Assembly (NCBI RefSeq): GCF_021190955.1
Contig: NZ_JAIOAO010000006.1
Span: 186,001 to 250,000 of the forward strand
Reading direction: 5' to 3'
DNA: 64,000 bases
Source: Parachryseolinea silvisoli
GTDB taxonomy: Bacteria > Bacteroidota > Bacteroidia > Cytophagales > Cyclobacteriaceae
Positions within the stretch are counted from its first letter, which is position 1, and each line of letters starts with the position of its first letter. Position numbers and translations under genes: made by a program. Of the stretch, positions 25,894 to 34,934 are shown piece after piece. The notes beneath the pieces are model-generated. The model made no database searches, had not been told where the DNA came from, and saw only the letters and a list, made by a program, of their open reading frames with translations.

Positions 25894-27453
25894 TTACTTG
25901 TACTTGGCAAAGCCTTCGTATTCAGTAAAATGTGTATTGTTGCATCCTATCACTTGCAGGCTACCTTTGGTGTCCGACGTAAAAGCAATGCCTATCACAC
26001 TGTGAGATGGCACGCCTCCAAGGAACTGGTAAGATCTTTTTAGATAATCTAACGTTGTAGAATCCGGCGACAGAAATACGCCCCGTACGGTACGCTCAAC
26101 ACCGGCGCGCATAAACAGGTTCGCTTTGAATGTAACATCATGCGACCAGTTATTGCCAGGGTAGAATGACAATACGTCCTGCATAACCATCCTCGTTTCT
26201 ACCTTTTGTCCCTTCGCCAGATATACCACGTACGTGGTCTGCTGGTTACGCAGGAAGACGACGATGTCATAGTCAGAGTTGTTAGACAGTTCCGCGCGAT
26301 TGGAATTTTGCGGCTGATAATTTAACAGTGGTTCGCAGAAGTCGGGATATAGCGGCACGTCCGCAGGTGCAACATACCGGGGCTGCCGGCGGATTACCTC
26401 GGCAATAGAATCTTTTCCGTGGGCCGTCAGCTGCCGTTTTACAATACGCCTGATGCGTGCGGTAAAGGTTTGATACCCCATTTCTGACGGCGTGATGCTC
26501 GTACCGGGAATGCTGGTCTGGTTTAAGTTGGGACCTGTGTAGCCATGATCATCGTCGTCGGCTAAGTTGATCAGAACACGTAGCAGCGTGATGATAAAAA
26601 ACGCGATGCCGATGATGGGGCCACATCCGGACTTTGAGCTACTGTTGCCTGACGTCGCCTCCTGCTTCTCCTGATGACGGTTAAAGATGGCGCGGTTTTG
26701 CATGATGATCCGCTTCGTCTCCGGGCTGCAATTGAGTCCCTGAAGGTACGAGTATATACGCTGGCAAAAATCAGCATACGTACGTTGTATCTCCACCGAC
26801 AGGTTGATAAGCGCAATGGCCAGCATCTCGCGGTACTGCGAAAGCGCCTCGGGGAGGTCGTTCAGGAAATCGACAAACGTACCATCCACAAAATCATAGT
26901 GAGCCGCTACAAAGTTTATCTCTTTCCTCTCCGTGCGTTTGATCTCCTCTGCCAGCGACTTGAGCGAATGACCCAGTTTGCCAAAGGTATTGTCGAAGAA
27001 AGTCGGTTCCAGCAAGTGGCGGGCTAAGAGGAAAGAACGCGCCGTTGCAAAGTCCCGTTTTAGAAAAGCTTGATTGATGCCCTTCCCTACCGGCTGTACC
27101 AGGTAGGGTGAGATAAAAGTCTTGAACTGCCTGAACTCCGCCCGATAGCTCAGGTTGCGGTCGTATAACGGGCCGGCTGCGGGCGCCGTGCCCTTTTCCA
27201 AGAGGGCTAGTAAGCGGGGGTTGTCATATATCCACTGGTGAAACAGATAGGACTGTTGCTGTTTCAGGTCTTCGATCAACGTCAGGATGTCGTCTTTGGT
27301 AAGCGATTGTGTTCCCACCTGTAAGCTGCCTGTGCCGCCATGGTCCAGCTCGACCAACAATCGTTTCTGAATACGAAGCAAGCTGTTTACATCGGGCTGC
27401 TCCTGCGGAGCTCCGGCATATTGCAAAACGGGAATGGGCGATCGGTACTGCAT
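25894..27453 (-). CDS. Single-pass membrane protein A of the Hsp70-linked paralog pair
   Basis: About 519 residues, of unrecognised family. The start at 27453 (MQYRSP) was chosen over an upstream in-frame ATG because the paralog begins with the same residues. A conserved helical N-terminal domain (LLRIQKRLLVELDH, LTKDDILTLIEDL, FHQWIYDNPRLLALLE) is followed by a second region (FISPYLVQPVGKGINQAF, RDFATARSFL). One membrane helix lies at about residues 274-300. A C-terminal beta domain then carries NNSDYDIVVFLRN, YLAKGQKVETRMVMQDVLSFYPGNNW. The likely arrangement is cytoplasmic helices and a periplasmic beta domain. It is convergent with the Hsp70 gene, nine bases apart. Confidence 0.75.
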   Translation of the reverse strand: MQYRSPIPVLQYAGAPQEQPDVNSLLRIQKRLLVELDHGGTGSLQVGTQSLTKDDILTLIEDLKQQQSYLFHQWIYDNPRLLALLEKGTAPAAGPLYDRNLSYRAEFRQFKTFISPYLVQPVGKGINQAFLKRDFATARSFLLARHLLEPTFFDNTFGKLGHSLKSLAEEIKRTERKEINFVAAHYDFVDGTFVDFLNDLPEALSQYREMLAIALINLSVEIQRTYADFCQRIYSYLQGLNCSPETKRIIMQNRAIFNRHQEKQEATSGNSSSKSGCGPIIGIAFFIITLLRVLINLADDDDHGYTGPNLNQTSIPGTSITPSEMGYQTFTARIRRIVKRQLTAHGKDSIAEVIRRQPRYVAPADVPLYPDFCEPLLNYQPQNSNRAELSNNSDYDIVVFLRNQQTTYVVYLAKGQKVETRMVMQDVLSFYPGNNWSHDVTFKANLFMRAGVERTVRGVFLSPDSTTLDYLKRSYQFLGGVPSHSVIGIAFTSDTKGSLQVIGCNNTHFTEYEGFAKYK

Positions 27454-27574
27454 GATTGACGAGCCGGAAAGATACCGCAAACACGCTTTCCCGGGATTCT
27501 ATTTGCGGGCGAAACCTTACGTGCAGGATAATTCACCCGGAAGTAAAGTTTATCCGGCCTGCCAAATAAGGTGT

Positions 27575-29122
27575 TTAAGGGCTCTTTTGCGATATTTCTT
27601 GTAATAATACATTGTCCGGTATGAGTTGTAACCCCCCGTTACCGGTCAACGAAACACGTAAAGGCTTTTTACCCGAGCTGGCCGGAAGATGATACGTTTT
27701 ATTTAACAGCAGCAACGTGGTGGTATCAACGTTGGTAAAAATGCCGTACTGCGCTTTTACATCGGTCCACGGATATACACCGCGTTTCATACTACCGGGT
27801 GACTGCCAGTCATTACCCACATAAAAGGCAAGGTCGTCGCGCACGCTGATCGATGTCCGCAAAGAATCTCCCCGGGATAGGAACCCATTGTATAACGCCG
27901 AGTCGCTCATAACAAACAATACGGCGTCGTATGGAGACTGATTTACAATCGTCAACGGCACGGCTGCAGTAGCTTTATAGTTCGACAGATGCGTGCCGGG
28001 CACAGCGTGGTGCCACAGGGTATGTTCATTGTTTACCTGGGGGTTGGTTAACAATATATAGCGCATGGAGTCGGCCCCGGAGGGATTCAACTGTTTTTGA
28101 ACGATGGTTCGCAAGCGATTGCAATACGCGCGATAGGTTTCCTGTACGGTAGGGATCTCTTCTTCGGCCCGACGCAAGACATGCGGGCGGGTGTTCGGGG
28201 TTGGCGGATCAATATGAAAAAGCTTCATGAGGCCGTACACCAGTATACACAAGCCAATAATGATGCCGAGCACCCAGGCAACCGTTCGCGCACAGCCACG
28301 ACCCAGGTCGCTGTATACCTTGCCCACCACGAGCTCCGGCGCCTCCGTTTGAAAGTTCGTATAATTGGCCACCAACACTTCCCGCACGTCGGGTTCACAA
28401 TGCAATGCCAGCAGGCATTTGTATACGCCGTGGGAAAAACCGATGTCTGTTATGCCTATTTTTACCAGCATATTTATGAGTTCAATACTGAACCATTCAC
28501 GAAAGTCGGCAACGCTTTCTGGCAAGGCATTGAGCAACGCTATAAAGTCCGGTGTGATATACCTAAATGCCTGGCTATTAAAAGGCTCTTCACCCGTTGT
28601 TACACGTCCCGGCGCATGACTAAGGGGTTTTAGCATGTGGATCAGCCGCGCCAGAATCTCCTCCGCGCGGGCGGGCACCAACAACGTGGTCGCTTCGAGA
28701 AACCGCCGTACCGTAGCAAAATCCTGTTGAACAAAAGACTGGCTCATCCCCCGGCCGACCGACTCCACCAAATAAGGAGATACAAATGCCTGAAACGATT
28801 CAAAGCGTGGGTCGCCCGTCAGGGCAGGATTGTACAGTGGCCCATCGTCGGATATAAGCCCCTGCTCCAGCAATAGTAAAAGCGCGGGATTTTCGTAGAT
28901 CCACTGGTGAAACATACGCTCTTCGGCAGGGCGTAGCGCATCGATCAACTTGAGAATGTCGTCTTTCGTCCATACCTCTTCTCCTATTGAAAACGTGCCG
29001 CCACCGTGATGCTCGAGCTCAAGCAATAGCTGCTTTTGCACCCGTAACAGGCCTGTATCGTCCCAGGACGCTGGAAAATTACCGGTCAGGTATAAAATAG
29101 AAAAAGGAGACCTGTACTGCAT
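27575..29122 (-). CDS. Single-pass membrane protein B of the Hsp70-linked paralog pair
   Basis: 515 residues, a clear paralog of the downstream gene. The same blocks occur in order: LLRVQKQLLLELEH (25-38), TKDDILKLIDAL (52-63), FHQWIYENPALLLLLE (71-86), FVSPYLVESVGRGMSQSF (113-130) and QDFATVRRFL (133-142). One membrane helix lies at about 280-302. The C-terminal beta domain carries VNQSPYDAVLFVMSD, GFLSRGDSLRTSISVRDDLAFYVGNDW. The GNDW ending resembles small beta-sandwich domains in several uncharacterised bacterial proteins. It lies 93 bp after the alpha-2-macroglobulin gene's stop, but a terminator precedes it on that side. Function unknown. Confidence 0.75.
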   Translation of the reverse strand: MQYRSPFSILYLTGNFPASWDDTGLLRVQKQLLLELEHHGGGTFSIGEEVWTKDDILKLIDALRPAEERMFHQWIYENPALLLLLEQGLISDDGPLYNPALTGDPRFESFQAFVSPYLVESVGRGMSQSFVQQDFATVRRFLEATTLLVPARAEEILARLIHMLKPLSHAPGRVTTGEEPFNSQAFRYITPDFIALLNALPESVADFREWFSIELINMLVKIGITDIGFSHGVYKCLLALHCEPDVREVLVANYTNFQTEAPELVVGKVYSDLGRGCARTVAWVLGIIIGLCILVYGLMKLFHIDPPTPNTRPHVLRRAEEEIPTVQETYRAYCNRLRTIVQKQLNPSGADSMRYILLTNPQVNNEHTLWHHAVPGTHLSNYKATAAVPLTIVNQSPYDAVLFVMSDSALYNGFLSRGDSLRTSISVRDDLAFYVGNDWQSPGSMKRGVYPWTDVKAQYGIFTNVDTTTLLLLNKTYHLPASSGKKPLRVSLTGNGGLQLIPDNVLLQEISQKSP

Positions 29123-29159
29123 TCCCCGGAAAGGTATAGATAAGTACGGTATCTTAGAA

Positions 29160-29192
29160 ATAAAAAATCTCCGGAATTACCCGGAGATCTTT
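29160..29192 (-). terminator. Intrinsic terminator after the alpha-2-macroglobulin gene
   Basis: ATCTCCGG (29167-29174) and CCGGAGAT (29181-29188) form an 8-bp stem. The minus-strand RNA then runs into a U-rich tract (AAAAAA at 29162-29167 on the plus strand). It separates the macroglobulin gene from the downstream paralog pair. Confidence 0.75.
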
Positions 29193-29215
29193 ATACTATA
29201 GAAATATCGCTGTGG

Positions 29216-32200
29216 CTATTGCGCCGGTGATCCTTTTACCACCTCCACCACCTGCCCTTTTTTGCGGGCGTAGATGCTCTTGTCGTACATCGCCTCACAA
29301 TTGACCGCCGGCAGATAATACGAACCGGCGTAACCGGCCGTCAGACTGACGTGGAACGTCTTGCGCTGGGTGGCAGCAAGATCGAAATAAGTATATACCC
29401 GATCGTCGCGAATATCCTGGTATTGGAAGACGCTATTGGCAAGCTGATCTTCGTCGTCAGTAATGCGCAGGTTATTGATTTCCCAGCCCGACGGGAATAC
29501 TTGCGACAGCGCCAGGTTTTCATACGACGAGCGGGTGCCGTTGTGGAGGACGCTAACCTCGGCCAGGAACTCGGTACCCTGTTCGAGTCGCGTTACGTCC
29601 AGTTCTTTGCCATCGGTGTCGGTATACCGCACGCTGAGGGTCAGATTGCTCTGCGCATCTTCCTCCGCGCCGCGCGCCGGAGTGCCTTCCATAATAAGCC
29701 GTGTAAACAGCATTCCCCCGCTTTCGTTGGTGATTTTAACACTCTCCTTGCGCAAACCCGTCAGCGGGATGGCTACCTGCGCCACGGGCAGCTCGGTGCT
29801 GGCCTGCACAGTCTTGCCGTTGAGGACATACGAGAACTTCAGCGCGCCGCGTTTATCCATACCGGCAAAAGCGCCAATGGCTTTCAGACAGAAGGCCGTC
29901 TCCTGCGTGCTCATCCAATAGCCATAGTCGCCCAGGTACTTCGATATTTCTTTCAGCACGGCAAAGGCTTTGGTCTTGTCGCCCAGCGCCGCGAGCGTTT
30001 CCAGGATCAGCGCTTTGTCGCGTACGTCCGAGCCATAGCTATACGACAGCTCACGATACGGTTTCACCGTGGTCGTCAGATTGGTAATCAGTTTAGTTGC
30101 AGCCTCCGGCTGACCAGCCTTGGCGTAAGCCGCCGCCAGCATCCACGCAGCAGTAGTGTTGAGGTTGCCCAACTCGCGCAGTCGGTTCATCGCCCCCATC
30201 TCCGGAGCACCGGCCAACGCCAGGGTATACAGGCGGTAGGCCTGCATCAGGTCGTTGTTATAGTAGTTGTCGTTGCGACGCCATTCCTGCGCTTTGTTTT
30301 TCTGGTACTTCTTCCAGCGCTTCAGCATATCGGCCGGCACGTAATAGCCTTTCGCCTCCGCATCTACCAGGAAGTGGCCGGCGTACGTGGTACCCCACGG
30401 GTCAGAATGTTCCGCCGGACCAGGCCAGTAGCCAAAACCACCATCGCTTTGTATAAAAGACTTCAACCGCTCGATACCCGCCGTCACGTTGCGCTGGATA
30501 TTTTTCTTTTCAAGCTCGGTCAGCTCCTTCACCTGCGCGAGGTAGAGCTGCGGCAATACCGACGACGTTGTCTGCTCGATACAACCGTGCGGGTATTGGA
30601 TGAGGTATTTCAAACGACTGCCCAGGTTGATCGGCGGCAGGTTTGAAACCTCCACGAGGGCCGTATTCGTACCCGTTATACCAAACGGCACCGCGTCGGC
30701 GGCCCAGCTCTTGCCGGCCTCCAACACCGATTCCGTTACCTTGGTCACTGGTGTGTTCGGGTTCCGTACCTCGATCTCAATCACGTCGGTCGACTGGAAT
30801 TTACCCGAACTGGCCGTCACTTCTACTTTCGCAATACCGGCCTCTGCTTTTACAGCCAGGTCGAAATCTACCGTCAGATCACCACTTGCCGGCATCGCCA
30901 CCGACTGACTGGCATTACCGGCCAAACGCAGCGGACCTGACACCTTCACCTCTATTTTTACATTCTTAATACCCTTCTCCTGCGTAAACAAAGTTATCGG
31001 CAGCTTAACCGTTTCTTCAGGCCCCAGCACACGCGGCAGCGTAGCCAGCACCATCAACGGCTTGCGTACGGGCGTCGCCTTCTCGGCTTTGCCGTAAGCG
31101 CCTTCGTAGCCCGCTACCACCATGGTCTTAACCGACCCGATATATTGGGGCATGACGAACGTATGACTGTTGGTGCCACTGTTCAGGGTATACGGGCCGA
31201 AGTACTTCACCACCGGTTTAAAACGGTTCGCGCGGGCGTCGTCCTCCTTGGCCGCCAGCTCGGCATCACCGCCAATCGCCAGCAGGCGTTCCAGCCGGGC
31301 GCCAAAGGCTCCCATCACATCGTCAAATACATCCCACGTGCGAACGCCTAATGCCTCGCGCGCATAGAAGCGGCCCCATGCGTCGGGTGTTTTAAAGCGG
31401 GTGATGTCCAACAACCCTTCGTCCACCACGGCAATAGTATACGTCATTTTGCGGTTTGTCTTTTCGGAGATACGGATCGTGACCTCCTTACCCGGCTCGA
31501 GCTCGTCGGGCATAGCGATAACCGGCTCCAGGTGTGTTTTGGGATCTTCCACGCGAATGGACGACACGCCATACAACCGTATCGGCAGATCGTTTACCGT
31601 TTGCGCGTGCGGTTGTAACAGCGATACATGCACGTAAATATTCGGCGCCATGTCGGGCGAAGTATCGAAGCTGAACTTGGTCTCGCCTTGCTGCGTCTCT
31701 ACCCAATAGGTCTTCAGCACGCGGCTGCCATTCTCGAGGCTTACCAACGCACGGCCACCCGGCGCACTGCTGGGAATGGTGATGTTTACTTTCTCGCCAA
31801 TGTTATAGTTCGTCTTGTCCGTGGTGAACGAAAGCATCGTCGCACCGCCACGCGAATCGTCATCGTCGCGCGCGCGGCTATACCAGCCCGGCTCGTCGAC
31901 ATAGATGATCTGTCCCGTGCAGTGGCCTGAGACGGGATCACAGGCGCGCACAAAGTAACGACCGTACTCGTACTCACCCATTTTCATTTCAATTGTCCAG
32001 TTACCCTTGCCGTCAACGGTCCTGGCCTTGCCGCTCTTGACCAGCTTCGAGTAGGATCCTTCTATATAGTTGGCAATGCTCTCTTCCGAGTTATCCCACC
32101 ACCAGCGCCAGCCAAGTTTATACACCGACACCTCGATATCATCGCGCGATACCCCCTGACCGGTCTCATCCAATGTTACCAGGTTGAATGTATGCGGCTT

Positions 32201-34819
32201 GTCGAAATAGAGAATGCCGCTATACTTCTCGCCTTCGGGCGCCTTCATACCGATGTACGATTCGTACGGATAGTATGGAATACTGAACCGGTCTGTGCTG
32301 AAGTTACCGCTCTCTTCAAATACCTTTCCACGGAAGACTGCCGTGAGAAAACCCGGGGCGGCCGATGTCGATTCCAGACTTACATTGACGGTGGCTTTAC
32401 CCTCGTCGTCTGTCATGCCTTCAAATACAGGCTGGGCCTCGCTATAGAACTCACGGGCGGGGTCTTCAAAGACATAGTCAGGATATTTGGCAAAGGTTGT
32501 CGGTGCTTTTAGCAATAGCATATCGAACTCGGCCTTCAGGTTGCGGCCCGGCGCGCCATGCAGCCATTTTACATCCAGCTTACCCGTGGCGGTAGCAGAA
32601 GTAAACTTGTCGGCGCCAAAGTCGAGGTTGATCTTGAGCCGGTTGGGTTTAACCGTTTCGATCTTCAAGGTTTGTGTAAACTCGGTGCCGCCTACTTTCA
32701 CGCGGCCCGTCCAATTGCCCGTAGGCGCATCGGAGGCGGTGACGGTGGCAAAAGAATAGAAGCCGTTCTCGGAGCCTGACCGTACCAGGCGGTTTACCAC
32801 CTGTCCTTGCGGGTTCTGCATTTCAAATACCACGGGGTGTGTAGCCGGCAATTGTTTGTTCTTGTCTTCGAGAATGAAGGTGAGGTACAGCGAGTCCCCC
32901 GGGCGCCACACACCACGGTCGCCATACAGGAATCCTTTCAGACCGCGCTGGATCACTTCGCCCGTTACGTCAAAGTTACTAACCGAAAGCGCGTCACCAT
33001 TCATCAGCTTTTGATAGCCGCGTTGTTGGCCATTCTTTGCTATCAGGGCAAAAGGCGTTTCTTTGGTGAGGATCGTCGCTTTGCCATCCGCATCGGTCGT
33101 GGCAGAGCCTATCAACTGCTGTTGGTAGTCATAAAGCTCGAGCTGTGTGCCTGACAGCGGCTGCGTTGTTTTCAGATCGTTCACAAACACCAGTGTGTTG
33201 CCATCGTCGCCCCGCTTGGCGGTAATGCCCAGGTCCGACGCCAGCACGTTGCGTGTAATGGCGCGGCTGTTGGTATAGTACGAAGAGTGGCAGGGGTTGT
33301 CGCGCTCTTCCCAGTCGTAGTCTTCGTAGTAATAATAATCGTCGTAGTAGGAGCCTTCTTCGTCGTAATAGCCGTTGGACTCCTCGTCTTCAAACTGTCC
33401 GACATTCTCGTCCACAACCTCTTCCTCTTCTCCGCCACCTTCACAGGTATACGTAGAGTATGGCCTCTTAAATGAAATCTTCACCTGGTAGATGGCACCT
33501 GGCTCGGTGTTGATCAACTTCGACAGGTCGAGTGTATACCGGTTCCATTTGCCCAGGTCGGTAACCCCGGCGTTATCAAGTTGCACGGTCGTCTTTAGAA
33601 TCTTCCGTCCTACGCGTTGCAGCTCCTGTCCGCCCTGAATGTTATTCACCTGCAGGAACTGCAGGATGTTACGTTCGAATATCTTGAAAATGGTAACATC
33701 TACCGACTTCAGGTTTACTGCCTCGAATGGCAGGACCATTCCATCACTGCTCGGCAGAATAGAGCCCTTACCCGTAAAGCGTACGGCCGGCGATACCTGC
33801 TCGAATACAACTTCGGTGGTAGTCGCATCTTTCATTTTATAGTCCAGGATGTTGCGAATACCGGCTTCGATGCGAATCACTTTGGAGCCTGTCTGCCGTA
33901 CCGGCGGATATACATTGATCTCGTTATCGCGGATCTCGAAGTCCAGCGTGCCCGCTTCGGCCATGGAGATAAGGCCCGTCAGGTCCTGCTTTTCTTTCAG
34001 GGGATCGGAGAACTGCAACACAACGTACTGGTTAGGGTGCTGTACCACGCGGGCTTGCATGAGCTTGAAGTCACCCAGCGAAGGAATCTCTACCACCTTG
34101 TCCTCATCGCGGTCTATGCCCAGCGGTTTACCTTGCACGGACAATGTTACCTCGCTGGCCTGATCCTTCCGCGCTACATCCTCCACGACAAAAGCATGTT
34201 GCTTCCCATCGGGATTATGTGTCCACGTTATTTTTAGCGTATTGCCCTCCTGACGGGGCGTCAGCATTTTTTCCACCACATCTTTTTCGGCAAAGTCGGC
34301 GGTGAACAGGTTGCCTTCAATTTTTTGTCGCTTCAGCTCGGTCTTGACATACGGCTTCACATTGTCAACTCCGATCTCGAAGTTCTGCGGCATAACCTGG
34401 AAGGTATACGCAAACGAGCTCAGCTCAGCTGCAACCTCCGGCACCAACTTGGACAGGGCAAAGTTTACTTCGTAGATCTGGCCTGAGATCAAACGCTTAT
34501 CGGGCTGGAACTCTACCGTGCGGCGGTCGAGCCAGACTGTCTTACCGTCGATGGACGGGCTAAAGGAAAAAAGCCTGGCGAGATTCTCCTGCCCAATCTG
34601 TGACGAGTCAACCACGTCGGTAGCCAGGACAATCCGTACCGTCGTACCCGACGACACGACCCCCGCCGTGTACGACGAGATGTACTCGCCAAAAGCGGGG
34701 TTGATATAACTGGGGCCCGGTTTAGACCCGGTTGACGTGGTGAAATAGAAAATTCCAAAGGCAATAATGCCTATGACAGCCACACCAAGGCCGATTTTCT
34801 TCCAGGAAAAACTTTTCAT
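29216..34819 (-). CDS. yfhM: Bacterial alpha-2-macroglobulin family protein
   Basis: A giant 1867-residue periplasmic protease trap. An N-terminal membrane helix (about residues 9-28) has no lipobox cysteine, so it is anchored in the inner membrane rather than lipidated. MG domains follow (e.g. GFLYGDRGVWRPGDSLYLTF). The macroglobulin core includes VDEGLLDITRFKTPD. The thioester motif CIEQ starts at Cys1413 in HGCIEQTTS and should trap attacking proteases covalently. An unusual acidic, Tyr-rich segment lies between Cys459 and Cys510. Related proteins work with PBP1C to protect peptidoglycan from foreign proteases. A TAAATTTG element lies at 34894-34901. Confidence 0.93.
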   Translation of the reverse strand: MKSFSWKKIGLGVAVIGIIAFGIFYFTTSTGSKPGPSYINPAFGEYISSYTAGVVSSGTTVRIVLATDVVDSSQIGQENLARLFSFSPSIDGKTVWLDRRTVEFQPDKRLISGQIYEVNFALSKLVPEVAAELSSFAYTFQVMPQNFEIGVDNVKPYVKTELKRQKIEGNLFTADFAEKDVVEKMLTPRQEGNTLKITWTHNPDGKQHAFVVEDVARKDQASEVTLSVQGKPLGIDRDEDKVVEIPSLGDFKLMQARVVQHPNQYVVLQFSDPLKEKQDLTGLISMAEAGTLDFEIRDNEINVYPPVRQTGSKVIRIEAGIRNILDYKMKDATTTEVVFEQVSPAVRFTGKGSILPSSDGMVLPFEAVNLKSVDVTIFKIFERNILQFLQVNNIQGGQELQRVGRKILKTTVQLDNAGVTDLGKWNRYTLDLSKLINTEPGAIYQVKISFKRPYSTYTCEGGGEEEEVVDENVGQFEDEESNGYYDEEGSYYDDYYYYEDYDWEERDNPCHSSYYTNSRAITRNVLASDLGITAKRGDDGNTLVFVNDLKTTQPLSGTQLELYDYQQQLIGSATTDADGKATILTKETPFALIAKNGQQRGYQKLMNGDALSVSNFDVTGEVIQRGLKGFLYGDRGVWRPGDSLYLTFILEDKNKQLPATHPVVFEMQNPQGQVVNRLVRSGSENGFYSFATVTASDAPTGNWTGRVKVGGTEFTQTLKIETVKPNRLKINLDFGADKFTSATATGKLDVKWLHGAPGRNLKAEFDMLLLKAPTTFAKYPDYVFEDPAREFYSEAQPVFEGMTDDEGKATVNVSLESTSAAPGFLTAVFRGKVFEESGNFSTDRFSIPYYPYESYIGMKAPEGEKYSGILYFDKPHTFNLVTLDETGQGVSRDDIEVSVYKLGWRWWWDNSEESIANYIEGSYSKLVKSGKARTVDGKGNWTIEMKMGEYEYGRYFVRACDPVSGHCTGQIIYVDEPGWYSRARDDDDSRGGATMLSFTTDKTNYNIGEKVNITIPSSAPGGRALVSLENGSRVLKTYWVETQQGETKFSFDTSPDMAPNIYVHVSLLQPHAQTVNDLPIRLYGVSSIRVEDPKTHLEPVIAMPDELEPGKEVTIRISEKTNRKMTYTIAVVDEGLLDITRFKTPDAWGRFYAREALGVRTWDVFDDVMGAFGARLERLLAIGGDAELAAKEDDARANRFKPVVKYFGPYTLNSGTNSHTFVMPQYIGSVKTMVVAGYEGAYGKAEKATPVRKPLMVLATLPRVLGPEETVKLPITLFTQEKGIKNVKIEVKVSGPLRLAGNASQSVAMPASGDLTVDFDLAVKAEAGIAKVEVTASSGKFQSTDVIEIEVRNPNTPVTKVTESVLEAGKSWAADAVPFGITGTNTALVEVSNLPPINLGSRLKYLIQYPHGCIEQTTSSVLPQLYLAQVKELTELEKKNIQRNVTAGIERLKSFIQSDGGFGYWPGPAEHSDPWGTTYAGHFLVDAEAKGYYVPADMLKRWKKYQKNKAQEWRRNDNYYNNDLMQAYRLYTLALAGAPEMGAMNRLRELGNLNTTAAWMLAAAYAKAGQPEAATKLITNLTTTVKPYRELSYSYGSDVRDKALILETLAALGDKTKAFAVLKEISKYLGDYGYWMSTQETAFCLKAIGAFAGMDKRGALKFSYVLNGKTVQASTELPVAQVAIPLTGLRKESVKITNESGGMLFTRLIMEGTPARGAEEDAQSNLTLSVRYTDTDGKELDVTRLEQGTEFLAEVSVLHNGTRSSYENLALSQVFPSGWEINNLRITDDEDQLANSVFQYQDIRDDRVYTYFDLAATQRKTFHVSLTAGYAGSYYLPAVNCEAMYDKSIYARKKGQVVEVVKGSPAQ

Positions 34820-34864
34820 GAAGCGTTCGAAGCGTTAAAAATGACGTTTAGCGGACAGGTGACT

Positions 34865-34880
34865 ACCTGATAAATCAGGT
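34865..34880. repeat. Inverted repeat between the divergent macroglobulin and response-regulator genes
   Basis: ACCTGA-TAAA-TCAGGT is a perfect 6-bp inverted repeat in the 115-bp divergent gap. It could be an operator for either gene. A few T bases follow on the plus strand, but a terminator here would serve no gene. Confidence 0.35.
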
Positions 34881-34893
34881 GTGTCTTTTTCTT

Positions 34894-34901
34894 CAAATTT
34901 A
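34894..34901 (-). promoter_or_regulatory. TAnnTTTG promoter element of the alpha-2-macroglobulin gene
   Basis: TAAATTTG on the minus strand matches the -7 element exactly, about 75 bases before the ATG. No -33 TTTG is found at the expected distance. Confidence 0.3.
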
Positions 34902-34934
34902 AAGTACTTTGTGAAACCTTTACCGACTGTTACC

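Noticed and set aside
23051-29122. Anti-phage defence island
   Set aside because: The Hsp70 module has no nuclease, NTPase effector, toxin or mobility gene, and envelope genes flank it; defence was not supported.
29351-30646. A 431-codon open frame antisense to the alpha-2-macroglobulin gene
   Set aside because: It covers the thioester region of the macroglobulin gene and has no family features of its own.
33287-33475. A small, very hydrophobic plus-strand frame resembling a membrane peptide
   Set aside because: It is the complement of the acidic, Tyr-rich codons in the macroglobulin gene; GAA/GAC and TAC codons read backwards give Val, Phe and Ile.
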